Part shown: positions 48,998 through 64,000 of the stretch, one piece after another
How the letters are laid out: every line of letters starts with the position of its first letter
Position numbering within the stretch: position 1 is the first letter of the stretch
Program-made: the position numbers and the translations under genes
Notes under the pieces: generated by a model
Databases searched by the model: none
Told to the model about the DNA's origin: nothing
What the model saw: only the letters and a program-made list of their open reading frames with translations
NCBI RefSeq assembly: GCF_022201045.2
Contig: NC_068560.1
Span: forward strand, 35,923,001-35,987,000
DNA: 64,000 nt
Direction: 5' to 3'
From: Citrus sinensis
Lineage: Eukaryota > Streptophyta > Magnoliopsida > Sapindales > Rutaceae

Positions 48998-49875
48998 GTT
49001 GCGTTTGATATTGAGGTGCTGTACATTTTAAGTTACAGCTGCTGTGAAAAAAAAAACTGTAACTATAAAATGAAAGTTAATAATATGTAATAAATAAAAA
49101 TTTTAAATAAAATTTTTTTACAAAATTATTAAAGATATAATAGATTTTTCATCGTATAAATGAAAAATTATATTAATATAGCTTCCAAGTTGCAGCAGTT
49201 AGTGTTTACCAAACAGGGTAAAAGCTCGTTTAGTCCCTATATTTTGAAGTTAGTGCCCGTTTAGTCCCTATATTTTTAAAAATACCTCAAACCATCCCTA
49301 TCATTAAATTATTGACACTTTTGCCATTATCTTTTGTTCCTTTTAACTTATTTTTATAATATTGCCCTATTATAATAATTTTTTAGACATTATTAAAAAG
49401 AAAAAAATAAATTACCAGTTTAACACCAAAAAATAAAATAAAATAAAAAAATATATTAATTTTTGTGGAACACACTCTTGAGTTAAAATATTAATTTTTC
49501 TAAAAAAATTGATAATGTAATTTTTTACGATATTAATTTTTTAGACATACATGAGCTTCCACAAAAATTAATATATACCTTTTTGTTTTTATTTTATTTT
49601 TGAGTTTAATTTGATAATTTAATTTTTTATTAATATCCAAAAAAGAAACATTATTGTAAAAATATAATAGTGTAAAAGCAAGTTAAAAAAAAAATAATAA
49701 TGGCATAAGTGTCAATATTTAGTATCAGGAACGTTTTGAGGTGTTTTTAAAAATACAGGGACTAAATGGACACTAACCTCATAATATAGGGACTAAACAA
49801 GCTTTTACCCTTACCAAACACTTTGGTGCTATAACTTTTAAGTTACAGCTGCCCAATCTCAATCCTAAACACGCC
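48998..49875. mobile_element. hAT-like MITE inserted in the carboxylesterase pseudogene
   Basis: The left end (GGTTGCGTTTGATATTGAGG) resembles the inverse of the right end (GGGCGTGTTTAGGATTGAGA); next to both ends the words TTTTAAGTTACAGCTGC and its inverse recur. The element separates two parts of the former coding region. No clear 8-base target duplication was found. A Mutator-like element sits inside it. Confidence 0.6.
49216..49810. mobile_element. Mutator-like MITE (595 bp, ~115-bp TIRs, 10-bp TSD), nested
   Basis: The left end is GGGTAAAAGCTCGTTTAGTC and the right end is its close inverse; the arms stay paired for about 115 bases, to ATTGACACTTTTGCCATTAT. The 10-base sequence TTACCAAACA occurs directly on each side (49,206-49,215 and 49,811-49,820). 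It lies inside the hAT-like element, which in turn lies in a pseudogene, so the order of events can be read off. Confidence 0.88.
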
Positions 49876-50502
49876 CTTAAGGACATTACCAGAAACCGGC
49901 AGCTTGATAGCCGGCTACTAATTCTTCTTCTCATTTAATAAAAGTCTGGAAGCAGAAGCCCCTTTGCAAGAAGCTATTCAGGAACAATGCCAATGAAACT
50001 TGGCTCAAAGACTATGTTGATTTTGGCAGAGTGATTTTCATGGCTGATAGTGCCGGAGCTAACATTTTACATCACATGGCCATGCGCTCCCACGTGGGTT
50101 CGGACTTGAAGGTTTCTGGTGTTTGGCTCTACTCATCCCCACCTCTGGGGAAAGGAGCCGATTGGAATTGAGGAAACAGATGAATTTGGCGGAAAAAAAA
50201 AATGGTGGACAATTGATGGATGTTTGCCGTTCAGGAAAAGGGTGGGATGATCCGCGTGTTAACCTGTTTGTGGGTTGGCCAGTGATAAGGTGCTTGTTGC
50301 TGTTGCTGCTGCGAAAGATATGCTTACGGATTATTATGAAAAAGTTGGCAAACAGTGGATGGCTGAGAAAGGTGGAGATGGAGGAGACAGCCGGAGGAGG
50401 TTTTATCCCGATTCCGACAAGGCTAAGAGCTTGGTCAAGCGCCTAGCTTCTTTCATAAACCGTAGAATACTCTCTAAACAATACTTCCTCGTCAGGAATT
50501 AA

Positions 50503-50968
50503 TAACCCCAGTACCCCACTAGCATGTGATTCTAAAAAGCGGCATCCTCTGCGTATGTACTTCATAACCGTTGCCTTTCTTTTGTTTACTTAATATTTGG
50601 TTCTATAGGCTATTGGAAGATCATCAGGATTTGGAATGTCCACATATTTTTTTCAAAATGCAGATGGTTATCTATTTGTGCATCAAGTTCTTAAAGCGAA
50701 GAAATCCACACTAAATTATAACTCAAAACTATTTTGCATTGCCTAGCATCAAAATTGAGTGCAAAATACAGCAATGAATTGTCCAACCACATAAAAAGTA
50801 AGCCACAATCATATACTACGTTTCAGCACAAACCAGCACATCCATGACAAAAGGATAGGCCTTCAGAATTAAAATGTTAAATTATAAAGCACAAATTCAA
50901 ACTGTAAATGCCATACAAATAGTCAAACAAGAGTGAAGCTAGTGAAACTACAGAAAACAAACCAACAT
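50503..50968. other. Spacer between the CXE pseudogene and RPN11
   Basis: About 460 bases; the right part is probably the RPN11 3' untranslated region. No gene is seen. Confidence 0.5.
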
Positions 50969-54519
<3,551 letters not shown>

Positions 54520-54700
54520 GTTCTAGCTTTTTTTCAATTCCTCAAAACCTTCTCGTCGATATTATTTTTTTTTTTTCTTTTTTTTTTTTCCGGGGAAAGG
54601 CAGGCGATGATATTTTTATATGTTGGGTGCGTTTCTTTTGTAGCAAGACAAGTCAGGAGTGCCTATATTGTAAAAAGTGGGTGTGAATGAAGGAAAAATG

Positions 54701-54906
54701 GGGGTGCCTTTAGATTCGGATTACCTTGGGCTTGGCTTGGATTTGATTGGACTCCTAACTCTGAACGGCTTAAGTTTCAAGTTGGGTTGCAAAGTTTCAA
54801 GTTTCAACAAATAGGGGTGCCTTTAGAATTCGGATTACCTTGGGCATGGCTTGGATTTGATTGGGCTCCTAACTCTGAACGGCTAAGGTTTCAAGTTTCA
54901 ACGGCC
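54701..54906. repeat. 113-bp tandem duplication upstream of RPN11
   Basis: Two adjacent copies start at GGGGTGCCTTTAGA (54,701 and 54,814) and share TTCGGATTACCTTGGGC, GGCTTGGATTTGATTGG and CTCCTAACTCTGAACGGCT with few differences. The core TGGGC occurs at 54,727-54,731, 54,841-54,845 and 54,862-54,866; a TGGGC core is reported for the proteasome-related cis-element bound by plant NAC factors. Regulatory function here is an inference from position. Confidence 0.75.
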
Positions 54907-56497
54907 ACACTTCTGCTTTTATTTCATTTATTTATTTTTAACTTTTTCTTTTCTTTTTTCTCCCTATTTTAGCTGTTTGGCTCTTGCCACATTTGTATGG
55001 AAAAAACGATTTTCCCCGACTTTAACCCCAACTCGTGCCCCGAATTGAAAACGCACCATTTTGATTAAATTAAAAACACTGTTTAATACATTTTTCCTTT
55101 CCTTTTGACGAACCACAGAAATAGAAACGCACTCTCTTACTCTTACATCCACAAAATTTGCAATCACCAATAGAAAGAAAATGCTTTGTCTTGCCTTCAT
55201 TCAATTTTTTCAATATCAAAATCGTTTTCATGGGATCTCTTGCAGTCAAAGGGTTGTTCTCATAGCCTCTTCTCGCTCATCTGCACCCTTCACTACTAAA
55301 AATTAATCTTATCTTTCTTTTGATCTGCTTCCACTCTCGGCTTCCAAGGTCTAGCCTGGACCTCTGCCTCGACATTATCAATTAAAGAAAGAATCTACTT
55401 CCAACTTTCGGGACTGACTTTCTTTCCATTTTTCCTTAGCTGGTACAGTAGAAAGAGTAGCTTGCTGACATTGGCATAGCAAAGACTATCCTTTGCTTTC
55501 CTTTTAGCCGTTGATTCTCAACTCTCCTTCCCTTGAATTCGTTTCCCCCCTTAAAGTTTCATCTCTCTCTTTCATCGACATGGTGGGATGCATTGACACG
55601 ACTCCACCTATTGAATAGAGAGAGAGGGCCTCTTACTCTTAATAAGTGGTTGAAAGCAAATAAAAGGACGAAGCATATGCTCGTGACGTGGTTTGGTTTG
55701 GAATGAATTGAAGCAGAATGACGTCGTTTAATTTCATATGGAATGCTCGCACACGTGCTGCCCAGCTGAAATTAAAAGGAAAAGCATCAGAGTAAAATGA
55801 CATCGTTTTTCACAATATTCGGGGCTTGACCCGTGGTATATAGCAGCGCTGCATTTGTATAAGGTTGTTGCAGTACGTTTTAGACTGTTGAAATCGTTTC
55901 ATTTTCTTCGAAGATGATTTCATTACGATAACCATAATTTCTTTTTAATTTATAGAATAATGATAATCATAACAGCATTTGACCTTTGCCAGCTATTATT
56001 CTACAACAATATTTTTCTTTGATATAAAGCTGAACAAAATAATACTATAAAATTCTTTTTAATTTGATAATAAATCTAAACAATGGATAATTCACTAGCT
56101 ATAGAGACGACAAAAATATTGGATTTTTATATGGTACGAAATAGATAAATTGTGTACTGGAAGTTAGCATTTCCTTTTGCATTATAGAATATATTATATA
56201 TATGATGGTACAGGGGTTTATAAAGATAAAATTCATATTTAATCTTCTTACCTTTTTAAAGATTCGAGCTTAGGTGGTCAGTTAAATAAACACTTAAAAT
56301 GCCACTCTCCTTAGGCAACAACTTCTTCTTCATCTTTTTTTTTTTTTTAATTAGAGTTTTGGGATGAAAAAATGGGTAAAAGATAAGATTTTACTGATGT
56401 TAAATATTATGGTTTATCCTGAAAATAAATATTAGACTAATTCCAATTTTGATAAAAAGTAGAAAAAATGACTTATTCTTTTTTCATGAATTTTAGC

Positions 56498-57160
56498 TGT
56501 TTTTTAGTGTTAAACAAAATCCCTATATTTTAATTTTAGTGTCTATTTAGTCTTTTTATTTTGAAATTTTCCTCAAGATATCCTTACTTTTAAATATATT
56601 AGAGTTTTACATTTACTTTTTCTTTATTTTTACAATAATATGTTTAGAACAATATTTTTCACATTAATTTTTTAATCTATAAAAAAAAGTTAATTAACAA
56701 GTTAACCAATAATTACTTATTAGCAAATAATGAATAAATATCAGTATCAAACAAATGATATTTTTCATACCCTTGCAATAATCTTGCTAATTATTATTTA
56801 TAAATAAATTAATACAAGCCAATTTAAAACAATGTTTAATGTTTCTAGCAACAATCTTACAAATAATTTTTTGCAAAAGAATAAATTTACCAAATTAATC
56901 CTAAAGTAGAATAATAACTACTAATTTTTATTTTACTTATTATTATTTTACTTCTAGGCTAATTTGATAAATTCATATTTTTTTTCTTTTCTTAATATCT
57001 CCAAAAGTATTGTTGCAATGATATTATTGCAAAATAAGCTAAAAAGTAAGGGTATGATTATAATATAATTATGAAAAGGATGTCTTAAGACATTTTTTAA
57101 AATATAAAGATTAAATAGGCATTTAACTCAAAATATATGGACTAAATAAGTATTTATCCT
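56498..57160. mobile_element. Diverged relative of the nested Mutator-like MITE
   Basis: Left arm words such as CCCTATATTTTAATTTTAGT and GTCTATTTAGTC are inversely repeated near 57,075-57,150 (GGCATTTAACTCAAAATATA, GGACTAAATAAGT). They match in style the TTTAGTCCCTATATTT ends of the element at 49,216-49,810. Ends and target duplication cannot be fixed because of divergence. Confidence 0.5.
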
Positions 57161-58936
57161 TACATTAATTTATTCTATGTTCATTAAAAAAAAAAAAAAG
57201 CAAAGTCTAAATAATTCGGTCTGCATTCAGAAGTTACAACTTAATTTTATAGTGGTATCTTAATTTAAGTGCATCTCGGAGATCAGGCAGGCCAAAGACT
57301 CTCTTCATGAATAGCATTAATAAAATTATCTTTCCAACGATTTGTATTAATAAGATGTGAATCACATGTCACCAGCGCAATGTCATGCACGGTTTTACAA
57401 GGTAGAGAACTGGTCATTGGATCATATTCTAATTAAACACGACTTGTCGTCCATCGGAGCATTAAGTAGGTTGGAGTGTCCCAGATAAGTTTGTTGCGAT
57501 ATTTAAATAATTGGAGCCATTGTACAAGAGAATTGATCAGCTTCCTAAATTATACCATTTTAGTTTTGCAAATTAACTTTATTTAATTCTCATTATCTCT
57601 AGCTAATCAAGTTAATTCTCGTTAACTTTATTTTGTTAGTCACTTCTGCAGAAACCCGAACAAAGCTTACAATTCTCTGAAATATAGAATATTGAAAATT
57701 GATGTAAAGCAATATCATGGGAAGTGTTAATATAGTTAATATTAAAAAACATGGGAAGTGTTAATATAGTTAAAATTAATTTAAATTATAAGAAACAACT
57801 AAACAAGTAAAAATAAAAAAGCCTCTGGTTTATTAAATTAGATTTCCTCTCCGTATTAAGCTTATTAAGCTCTGAATGATCTCTTAAAATATATAAAATA
57901 TCATATAAGAAAAAGGACATAGTTATTGGCACTTTTTCTTTTAATTTTACTTGAGATGGCACAACACTAATACTAGTAAATATAGTCTCTAATGTAGGTT
58001 TTGATTTGTTAAAATTAAAATTCAAGCTAAAAATGTGAAACAGAAAATTAATTAATAAATATGCTTTTACACATACGAGGAAATTTGAACCCTCATTTTA
58101 AAGACGGGAAAAAGAGGTGTCCATCAACTCAATCAAACCGTAGATGATAAATTTATATTCGCTAACATAAAATCTCATATGGAATTATTTCCAAATAGAA
58201 GAAAAAAGTGTGTATCATTTAATGAACATTTTTTTTTATTTATAAAAACTAATATACCATCACCATACTCTAAATTATTTTTAGTGAATATTTTTTTATT
58301 CTGTAATTATTATTATTAAAAATTTAACAATAATGTTTAAGACAAGCATCAACCCAAGTAAAGGAAACGCATACGCTGGATGTAATTTTCAAATTCATTA
58401 AATTATGTGAGAGGCGGCGCTTATATAAAATAGCGCTATATTTACAAATAATTGCACAAACGTTTATAATAAATTATAGCTGAATAAAAGTATTACAGGA
58501 CCCATGTAACTATTTTCATGACTATTTTATTTTTCGGCCAGTTCCTTCATTCAACCCATATGAATAAATGCATGATTGTTAATTTATAGGAAAGAGATTG
58601 TATAATAATTTATGATTAGATTATATTATTATTGTTTAAGCAATTTATTTCTTCCCAGGACGTTAAGGAGAGGATAACGACCGAACTGGCGGCGGCCCTA
58701 TAACCCCTAAACGCAAGCCATTAATTCAATTCACGTGATAAAACAATGATTAATATAAGATTATCCGCGCGCCTACGGCTGCTCGAAACTGGCACTTGTA
58801 GTAATTTTTTAACAGGTTTAACAGTCGTGCATGATCCCGCAATAACGAAGAAAATAGAACAAAAAAATAAGGTGAATGATTGACATTACCTTGTCTCAAT
58901 TCGATATGCCAGACTAATTGCAAACGATCAGAATTT

Positions 58937-59727
58937 AGGTTATCGTTTGACAACGAATGATTAGACTGAACTAATTATTAAGATTGGATTGAATTAAACT
59001 GGATTATATTATATACTATATTATATTTGGTACAATATCATATTGAACAATGTTAAATCATATTTAAATATAAAAAAATATTTATGAATGTTAAAGAGTA
59101 ATAATTAAAATTAATTTAAAGGTAATTAACAAGAGCATTAAATATGTAGTAAATTAATCATTGGATAGTCATAATTATAATAAACAAATATAAATTAATA
59201 ATTTTTTAAATTATTTGATTAATTTTTATAAGATATTTTACATTTATTTTATTTTATCAAAAAGTTAGGAAATAATGTATATATAAAACGAATTATTTAC
59301 TTGTATTATTAATTTCCATGATTATTTTTAATATTACATTGGTGATTATTAAATTTAATACAATCAATTATTGTAACAAATTATTAAATAGTTAATTTTA
59401 TTGGAGTAAAAGTACCAATTTAATTAAACTATAAAAAAAAAATATAAATTCAAGTAAATCATGAATAAAATAATTAATTAATTAATTAAACTTTAGCTTA
59501 CAAATAAAAAATAGTATTATATATGAAAGAAATATGAATAAAATTTTTTCTCTTATTCTAATTCCATCTAAACCCACTTATAAATTGGAATTGTTAATCT
59601 CATGATTTAAGAATTTAGTCCTCCCTAATCTAATCCAATCCAAGCAAAGTAGCTAAAAATGAGATAAAATATTTAATCACAAAGTTAATCTAATCCCATA
59701 TTTAATACTAACTCCCAAACATAACCT
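58937..59727. mobile_element. Possible old hAT-like MITE
   Basis: The left end AGGTTATCGTTTGACAACGA resembles the inverse of the right end (AGGTTATGTTTGGGAGTTAG), and both subterminal regions contain GATTGGATT / AATCCAATC words in opposite orientation. No clear 8-base target duplication. Confidence 0.4.
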
Positions 59728-60270
59728 TAGAGATTAAAAATTTGAAAAAAAAAAAAAAAATTAAGCGCTTTCTTTGAATGTACCTCGGCGGAGGAAACAT
59801 TCTCGTCCTCGAGACTTGGTATAACTGCGAAAGGCAGCTCACTTGTCAACTCATTAACATATAATTGGTCTTCTTTACTGGATGACTTTTCAGACAGTTA
59901 CTTCTTGTCGTTGCTTTGATTCTTTCATAGTCATGTTAATGCAACTGCCTGGAGATTAATTGTAACTGGGATATTCCCAAATTCATCATCCACTAGTTAT
60001 TTTTAACCCAGACCCACGGCTAAATGATTTATTTTTGACCTATTCAACGTGGTGCTTTTAACCCTCCATTAACGTATATTTTATTTCTCTACATATATAT
60101 TTTCAGTTGCCCTCTTGGACTCGAATATTTGGTCCAACTCAATCCAAGTCCAGGCAACCGAAAGAATTTGGATCAATGTGAACTGAAGCCATCCGAGAAG
60201 CTGCGAATACTGGGTCAAAGTGTAGAAAAGTCGCTTGAAAACTAAATCAATTTTGCGCGAAGCAGAGGAC

Positions 60271-60278
60271 TATAAATA
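60271..60278 (+). promoter_or_regulatory. TATA box of the patatin-like gene
   Basis: TATAAATA in G+C-richer surroundings, about 160 bases before the ATG; transcription would start near 60,300-60,310. Confidence 0.7.
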
Positions 60279-60437
60279 CAGCGCATGCCTTTCCTTAAGA
60301 ATTCGTAATACTACAACATCATTTTAGCAGAGACACTCAAGTTCAAGGCTCCAAAAACTTCAATTAGCTGAACGATCTCCTTCTTTCTTAATCCATATAT
60401 CCCTGGTTCCTTTTTGAATTACCTTGTAGTTTTTCTA

Positions 60438-62392
60438 ATGGAAATTCAAACTCCAAGATCACCGATACAACCTCCAACTTTTGGTAACCTTATCACCATT
60501 CTTAGCATCGATGGAGGTGGAATTAGAGGAGTCATCCCTGCAACTATCCTTGCCTTCCTAGAGTCTGAGCTTCAGGTAGTATTAATAGATTTAGTATGTA
60601 CTTATGTGGTTACAACATAAGCATGCTCGCATATTATATATGATTTCATGTATCAATACTTAAGAGATATAAGTAATGACAAACATCTCAAATTTTATTC
60701 TAAATGATATATCATTCATTGATTGACTAGTAATTCTTTACAAAATTGAAGTGAATTAATTATATTATCCATATTAATGAATTAATGATTGTCACATCAT
60801 ATGGAATAGTATTTTGGGATAAGAAAATTGGGATGTGTAGATTTATGGAGTAATAATGATTTTTGTTTGGAAATTTGAACAGAAACTCGACGGAGAGGAA
60901 GCAAGAATTGCAGACTATTTTGATGTGATTTCAGGAACGAGCACCGGTGGTCTTGTGACCGCTATGCTAACGGCCCCAAATGAGCAAAATCGCCCCCTGT
61001 TTGCTGCTAAGGATATCAAGGAATTTTATCTGAATCACTGCCCTAAAATCTTTCCCCAATCTAGGTAACAATCTTGATACACATGTGTGGCAAAGAGAAG
61101 GGGGGAAAAGGAAAAAGAAAAAAGACAAAAAAAAAAAAACTTTTTAATTTCGATTGATATATTTTCCTTATTTTATGTATTACAGTTGCCCCTTTGGTTC
61201 TGCTACAAAGCTGATCAAGTCTCTAACTGGGCCAAAATATGATGGCAAATATCTACATCGCCTCGTGAAGGAAAAATTAGGAGATAAAAAGCTGCACGAG
61301 ACATTGACAAACGTTGTGATTCCAACTTTTGACATCAAAAATCTCCAGCCAACTATCTTCTCCAGCTACGAGGTCCATACATAAAACTTCACCACTATCT
61401 CTCCAAAAAAAAAAAAAAGCATTATAATAATTAAGCTCTAACTTGATTGCATGTGTTCCTCGTGATTTAATTATCAGATGAAGCAAAATCCCAGCCTAGA
61501 TGCCTCACTCTCCGATATCTGCGTTGCAACTTCAGCCGCCCCTACTTATCTTCCAGCCCATTCGTTTGAAACCAAAGATTGCACAGGAAAAGTGAGAAGT
61601 TTTGATCTCATTGACGGTGGCGTTGCCGCTAACAATCCGGTATAATTATATATTTCGATCGATCTTAATTAATTAATTATTGAAAAATTCTCCAATGATG
61701 GAAAACTTATATAATATATGTATAATTTTCAGACTCTAGTTGCTTTGAACGAGGTAACCAAAGAAATCAATCGGGGAAGTTCTGACTACTATGCAATCAA
61801 CGCAATGGATTACACTCGGTTTCTGGTGATATCGTTAGGGACTGGTGCGCCAAAAACTGAAGTGAAGTACGACGCCATTAAAGCAGCTAAGTGGGGTGTG
61901 TTGGGTTGGTTGTCGAGTGAAAGTTCGACTCCATTGGTGGATGTGTTCATGCAATCAAGCAGCGACATGACGGACTTTCACATTTCCACTGCTTTTAAAG
62001 CCCTTCATTCTGAAAACGGTTATCTTCGCATCCAGGATGATACACTAACTGGAGACGAGGCTTCAGTTGATGTTGCCACCAAAAAGAACCTCGAGAGTCT
62101 TGTGGGAATTGGTGAAAGACTGCTGAAGAAACCAGTTACAAAGGTCAATTTCGAAACTGGACTATGTGAGCCTTGTGGTCAGGGTACTAATGACGAGGCT
62201 CTCATAAGGTACGTAACTGTTAATCAGTTAGCATGTATCTCAATGCATGTGTGTATTAGTGTATGTTTATACTAATTCATGTTTTCTATTTTATTTATTT
62301 AATTTTGCAGACTAGCAAAAGATCTTTCTAAGGAGAAGCGGATTCGTGACATGAGATCACCGCAAGGAAAGGTTGCAAAAGCCACCAATTGA
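60438..62392 (+). CDS. Patatin-like phospholipase (PLP2-like lipid acyl hydrolase)
   Basis: Lipid acyl hydrolase expected to release fatty acids from membrane phospho- and galactolipids; relatives act in defence and oxylipin supply. Six exons: 60438-60575, 60883-61064, 61186-61372, 61478-61639, 61733-62208 and 62311-62392, giving 408 residues, all in frame. The oxyanion loop is DGGGIRG at 25-31. The nucleophile is S66 in GTSTGG, and the catalytic Asp is D215 in DGGVAANNP, the Ser-Asp dyad of patatins. LVISLGTG and the C-terminal [13 protein letters not shown] are typical of the plant PLP2 group. No signal peptide is visible; the N-terminus ([17 protein letters not shown]) suggests a cytosolic protein. 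A TATA box lies upstream at 60,271. Confidence 0.93.
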
Positions 62393-62546
62393 ACAATATA
62401 AATCGCCCAGCACAAAGGATTATATATTTTTTAATTCATTTAAATGTTGTTAATTGTAGTGTTATGTGATAATTGACCAATTTGTCAAAATAAAATTACG
62501 GGGAAGGCTGATTTTTCATCCTATACTAGCTACTGATTGTCTCTTT

Positions 62547-62565
62547 CCCCCCCCCCCCCCCCCCA
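62547..62565. repeat. Homopolymer C tract
   Basis: About 18 consecutive C bases after a TTTC stretch, just beyond the patatin-like gene. Length may be a sequencing or assembly artefact. Confidence 0.8.
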
Positions 62566-63454
62566 ATGAAATTTGAATGGGATACGGTGCCTGAGACACG
62601 GAATTGTAACTCATAATTCTTTGTTCCTTCAATATTATTTTCAATACAAATATCTATTGTATTGTGACTTTTCCTTTCACTTGTTTATTGTGATTTTTAG
62701 ATTTTGAAAATTTCACAAAGAAATGACATTGCCCCGTTGACTTTGCGATACATGCATGTACACATTATTTTCAATTTGTCATTGTAGATAAAGATCATGA
62801 AAAAGCTTTTCTATTCGCTTTTAATACTTCATTAATGTTGCAACGACTTGGGGTTTTGAGTATTTTTGACATATTAGGATGCTATGCTAAAAATAGGGGT
62901 CAACAATAATTTTTCCCAATTTCGCTCAAGAAAATCAATTGATCAGATTGTCGAATAGCCAGCTAACTATGTGCTTATCTTATATGTGGTGACAAAATAC
63001 TTAAATTAATAATATAAGGGTTCGAAATAATGAGAACGTCTTAGGTGCTTGTTGATCATTGTTCTTTATTAGTTCAATACTTGTTACTTGGATTTTTATA
63101 TTATTATAATTAATTAAAACATACATATGAGAAGAAACGAATGAGAAAGTAGCGTCCAATACATTTCCCCTTGACGCTTTCTCGCTCCTCCATTTAAAAA
63201 AAACAAAAATTGGCTTTTGACACTGCTTTGTCGTGATCCTATGACAAATATTACAGAAGTATTTGTAAGCTACCATATTGTATAACATTACATCGCTTTT
63301 CGGGAAAGAGATTTGAACGATGACTCTTAATAATCATAGCCCATAGGGGTTGTTGCAATAATTAAGGTAGAGTCAGTCTAAGCTATCGTATTCGTTGATG
63401 ATTATTTATATGAAGTGTTAATATATGATATATTTCTCTAGACAATTTGCAAGC

Positions 63455-63474
63455 CCCCCCCCCCCCCCCCCCCC
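63455..63474. repeat. Homopolymer C tract
   Basis: About 20 consecutive C bases followed by T-run; second such tract within 1 kb. Confidence 0.8.
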
Positions 63475-64000
63475 TTTTTACATTAATTTGCATAGAAAAT
63501 TTTATTGTTTGCATCAAAGCTCTTTTGTATAAATATTAACCAATTGCCACTACTTATTATTAAATCTCTTATTCTCTTGCAAATCTATTATAATCTCTCA
63601 TCTCAAATGAATTGGTACTGATTTTTTTTTTTTAAATTCTTCACTTTCGCTAAAATTGTAAATAAAATGATCTATAATATTAGTTAAAATTGTAAATAAG
63701 TAATACATTAAAAAAATATCTATTATTTTGTTTTTGTTTGGCAAGGGAGGATCTACGCCACAGCTGGCTGGTGCAATGGTGTGTTTGCGAGAATTGTTGT
63801 TTTTTTAAACCTTAATACATTGGTAATTTATTAAGATTTTTTTTGTGTATTAAATGATTCGGTAATTTATTAAGATTTGATAGCAAATAATATAACGTAT
63901 TAATTAGGACAAATAAAATGAGCCTCACACCACATAGAGGCATTGAAGAAAAGTAATAACGCAAGAAAATGAAAACAAAGAACCAGAAGCAATACACATC

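Larger units (their letters stand above)
48905..50502 (+). pseudogene. Carboxylesterase (CXE) pseudogene broken by nested transposons
   Basis: A second dead copy of the neighbouring carboxylesterase. The N-terminal part survives at about 48,909-48,990 (KDGTIRRLEGTQVIPAGLDP). It is then interrupted by about 0.88 kb of transposon DNA, and resumes at about 49,880 with KDIT and PETGSLIAGY in a shifted frame. After a gap lacking the HGGG region it continues from about 49,945 with KDYVDFGRVIFMADSAGANI, where GDSAG has become ADSAG. Downstream there are stops and frameshifts through a KGADWN stretch, then GWDDPRVNLFVGWP. The end (SLVKRLASFINRRI, to 50,502) is back in a recognisable frame. The catalytic Asp/His region is partly deleted. 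Confidence 0.85.
54907..60270. other. Long AT-rich spacer between RPN11 and the patatin-like gene
   Basis: More than 5 kb without a supported gene. Pyrimidine-rich DNA at 55,200-55,640; very AT-rich from about 55,900. Two probable MITEs are listed separately (56,498-57,160 and 58,937-59,727). Open frames here are short and resemble nothing. Confidence 0.55.
62393..64000. other. 3' flank of the patatin-like gene and AT-rich spacer
   Basis: A poly(A)-signal-like AATAAA lies at about 62,489. Two long C-runs are present (62,547-62,565 and 63,455-63,474). Remaining sequence is AT-rich with no supported gene. Confidence 0.55.

Overview
This is a window of plant nuclear DNA, AT-rich and eukaryotic in build: multi-exon genes with GT/AG introns, long AT-rich spacers, microsatellites and many small DNA transposons. 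The gene families (plant PP2C, plant B3 factor, the plant-only complex II subunit SDH5, class I carboxylesterase, patatin-like lipase) indicate a dicot. A woody rosid such as Citrus is my guess, not something the sequence proves. Nothing looks bacterial, organellar or viral, and I found no CRISPR array, rRNA or tRNA gene.

Layout, left to right. 1-2.4 kb: no supported gene. 2.4-6.0 kb (-): PP2C phosphatase. 8.5-10.4 kb (-): B3-domain DNA-binding protein. 11.2-13.2 kb (-): farnesol-dehydrogenase-like SDR (FLDH). 13.7-15.3 kb: a Mutator-like non-autonomous element holding a hAT-like one. 15.8-18.6 kb (-): DUF829/TMEM53-like alpha/beta hydrolase. 19.8-20.4 kb: a second Mutator-like element. 22.9-26.4 kb (+): membrane-anchored Cys-rich plant protein. 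28.0-29.5 kb (+): DPH4-type J protein. 31.1-31.5 kb (+): small helical-repeat protein. 33.6-34.3 kb (+): plant protein of unknown function. 35.1-37.2 kb (-): SDH5. 38.2-50.5 kb (+): carboxylesterase cluster, one intact gene between two wrecked copies, with a CACTA remnant, a SINE and nested MITEs. 51.0-54.5 kb (-): proteasome deubiquitinase RPN11, with a hAT element in intron 3 and a tandem duplication upstream. 55-60.3 kb: AT-rich spacer with MITEs. 60.4-62.4 kb (+): patatin-like lipase. 62.4-64 kb: spacer.

The genes do not form one pathway; this is an ordinary gene-rich euchromatic segment. From memory, PP2C, SDH5 and a carboxylesterase lie in the same order in Arabidopsis (At1g47380, At1g47420, At1g47480), which suggests an old collinear block. 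I rebuilt exon structures by hand from splice sites and reading-frame continuity. Seven spliced models close in frame from ATG to stop: B3, FLDH, DUF829, the Cys-rich protein, SDH5, RPN11 and the patatin-like gene. The two-exon 215-aa gene also closes, and three further CDSs are intact within single exons (the DPH4-type J protein, the small helical-repeat protein and the carboxylesterase). Only the last exon of the PP2C gene is unresolved. I saw no clear previously undescribed system. The best leads are the nested transposon history of the carboxylesterase locus, the duplicated TGGGC-bearing segment upstream of RPN11, and three conserved-looking genes without a known job.
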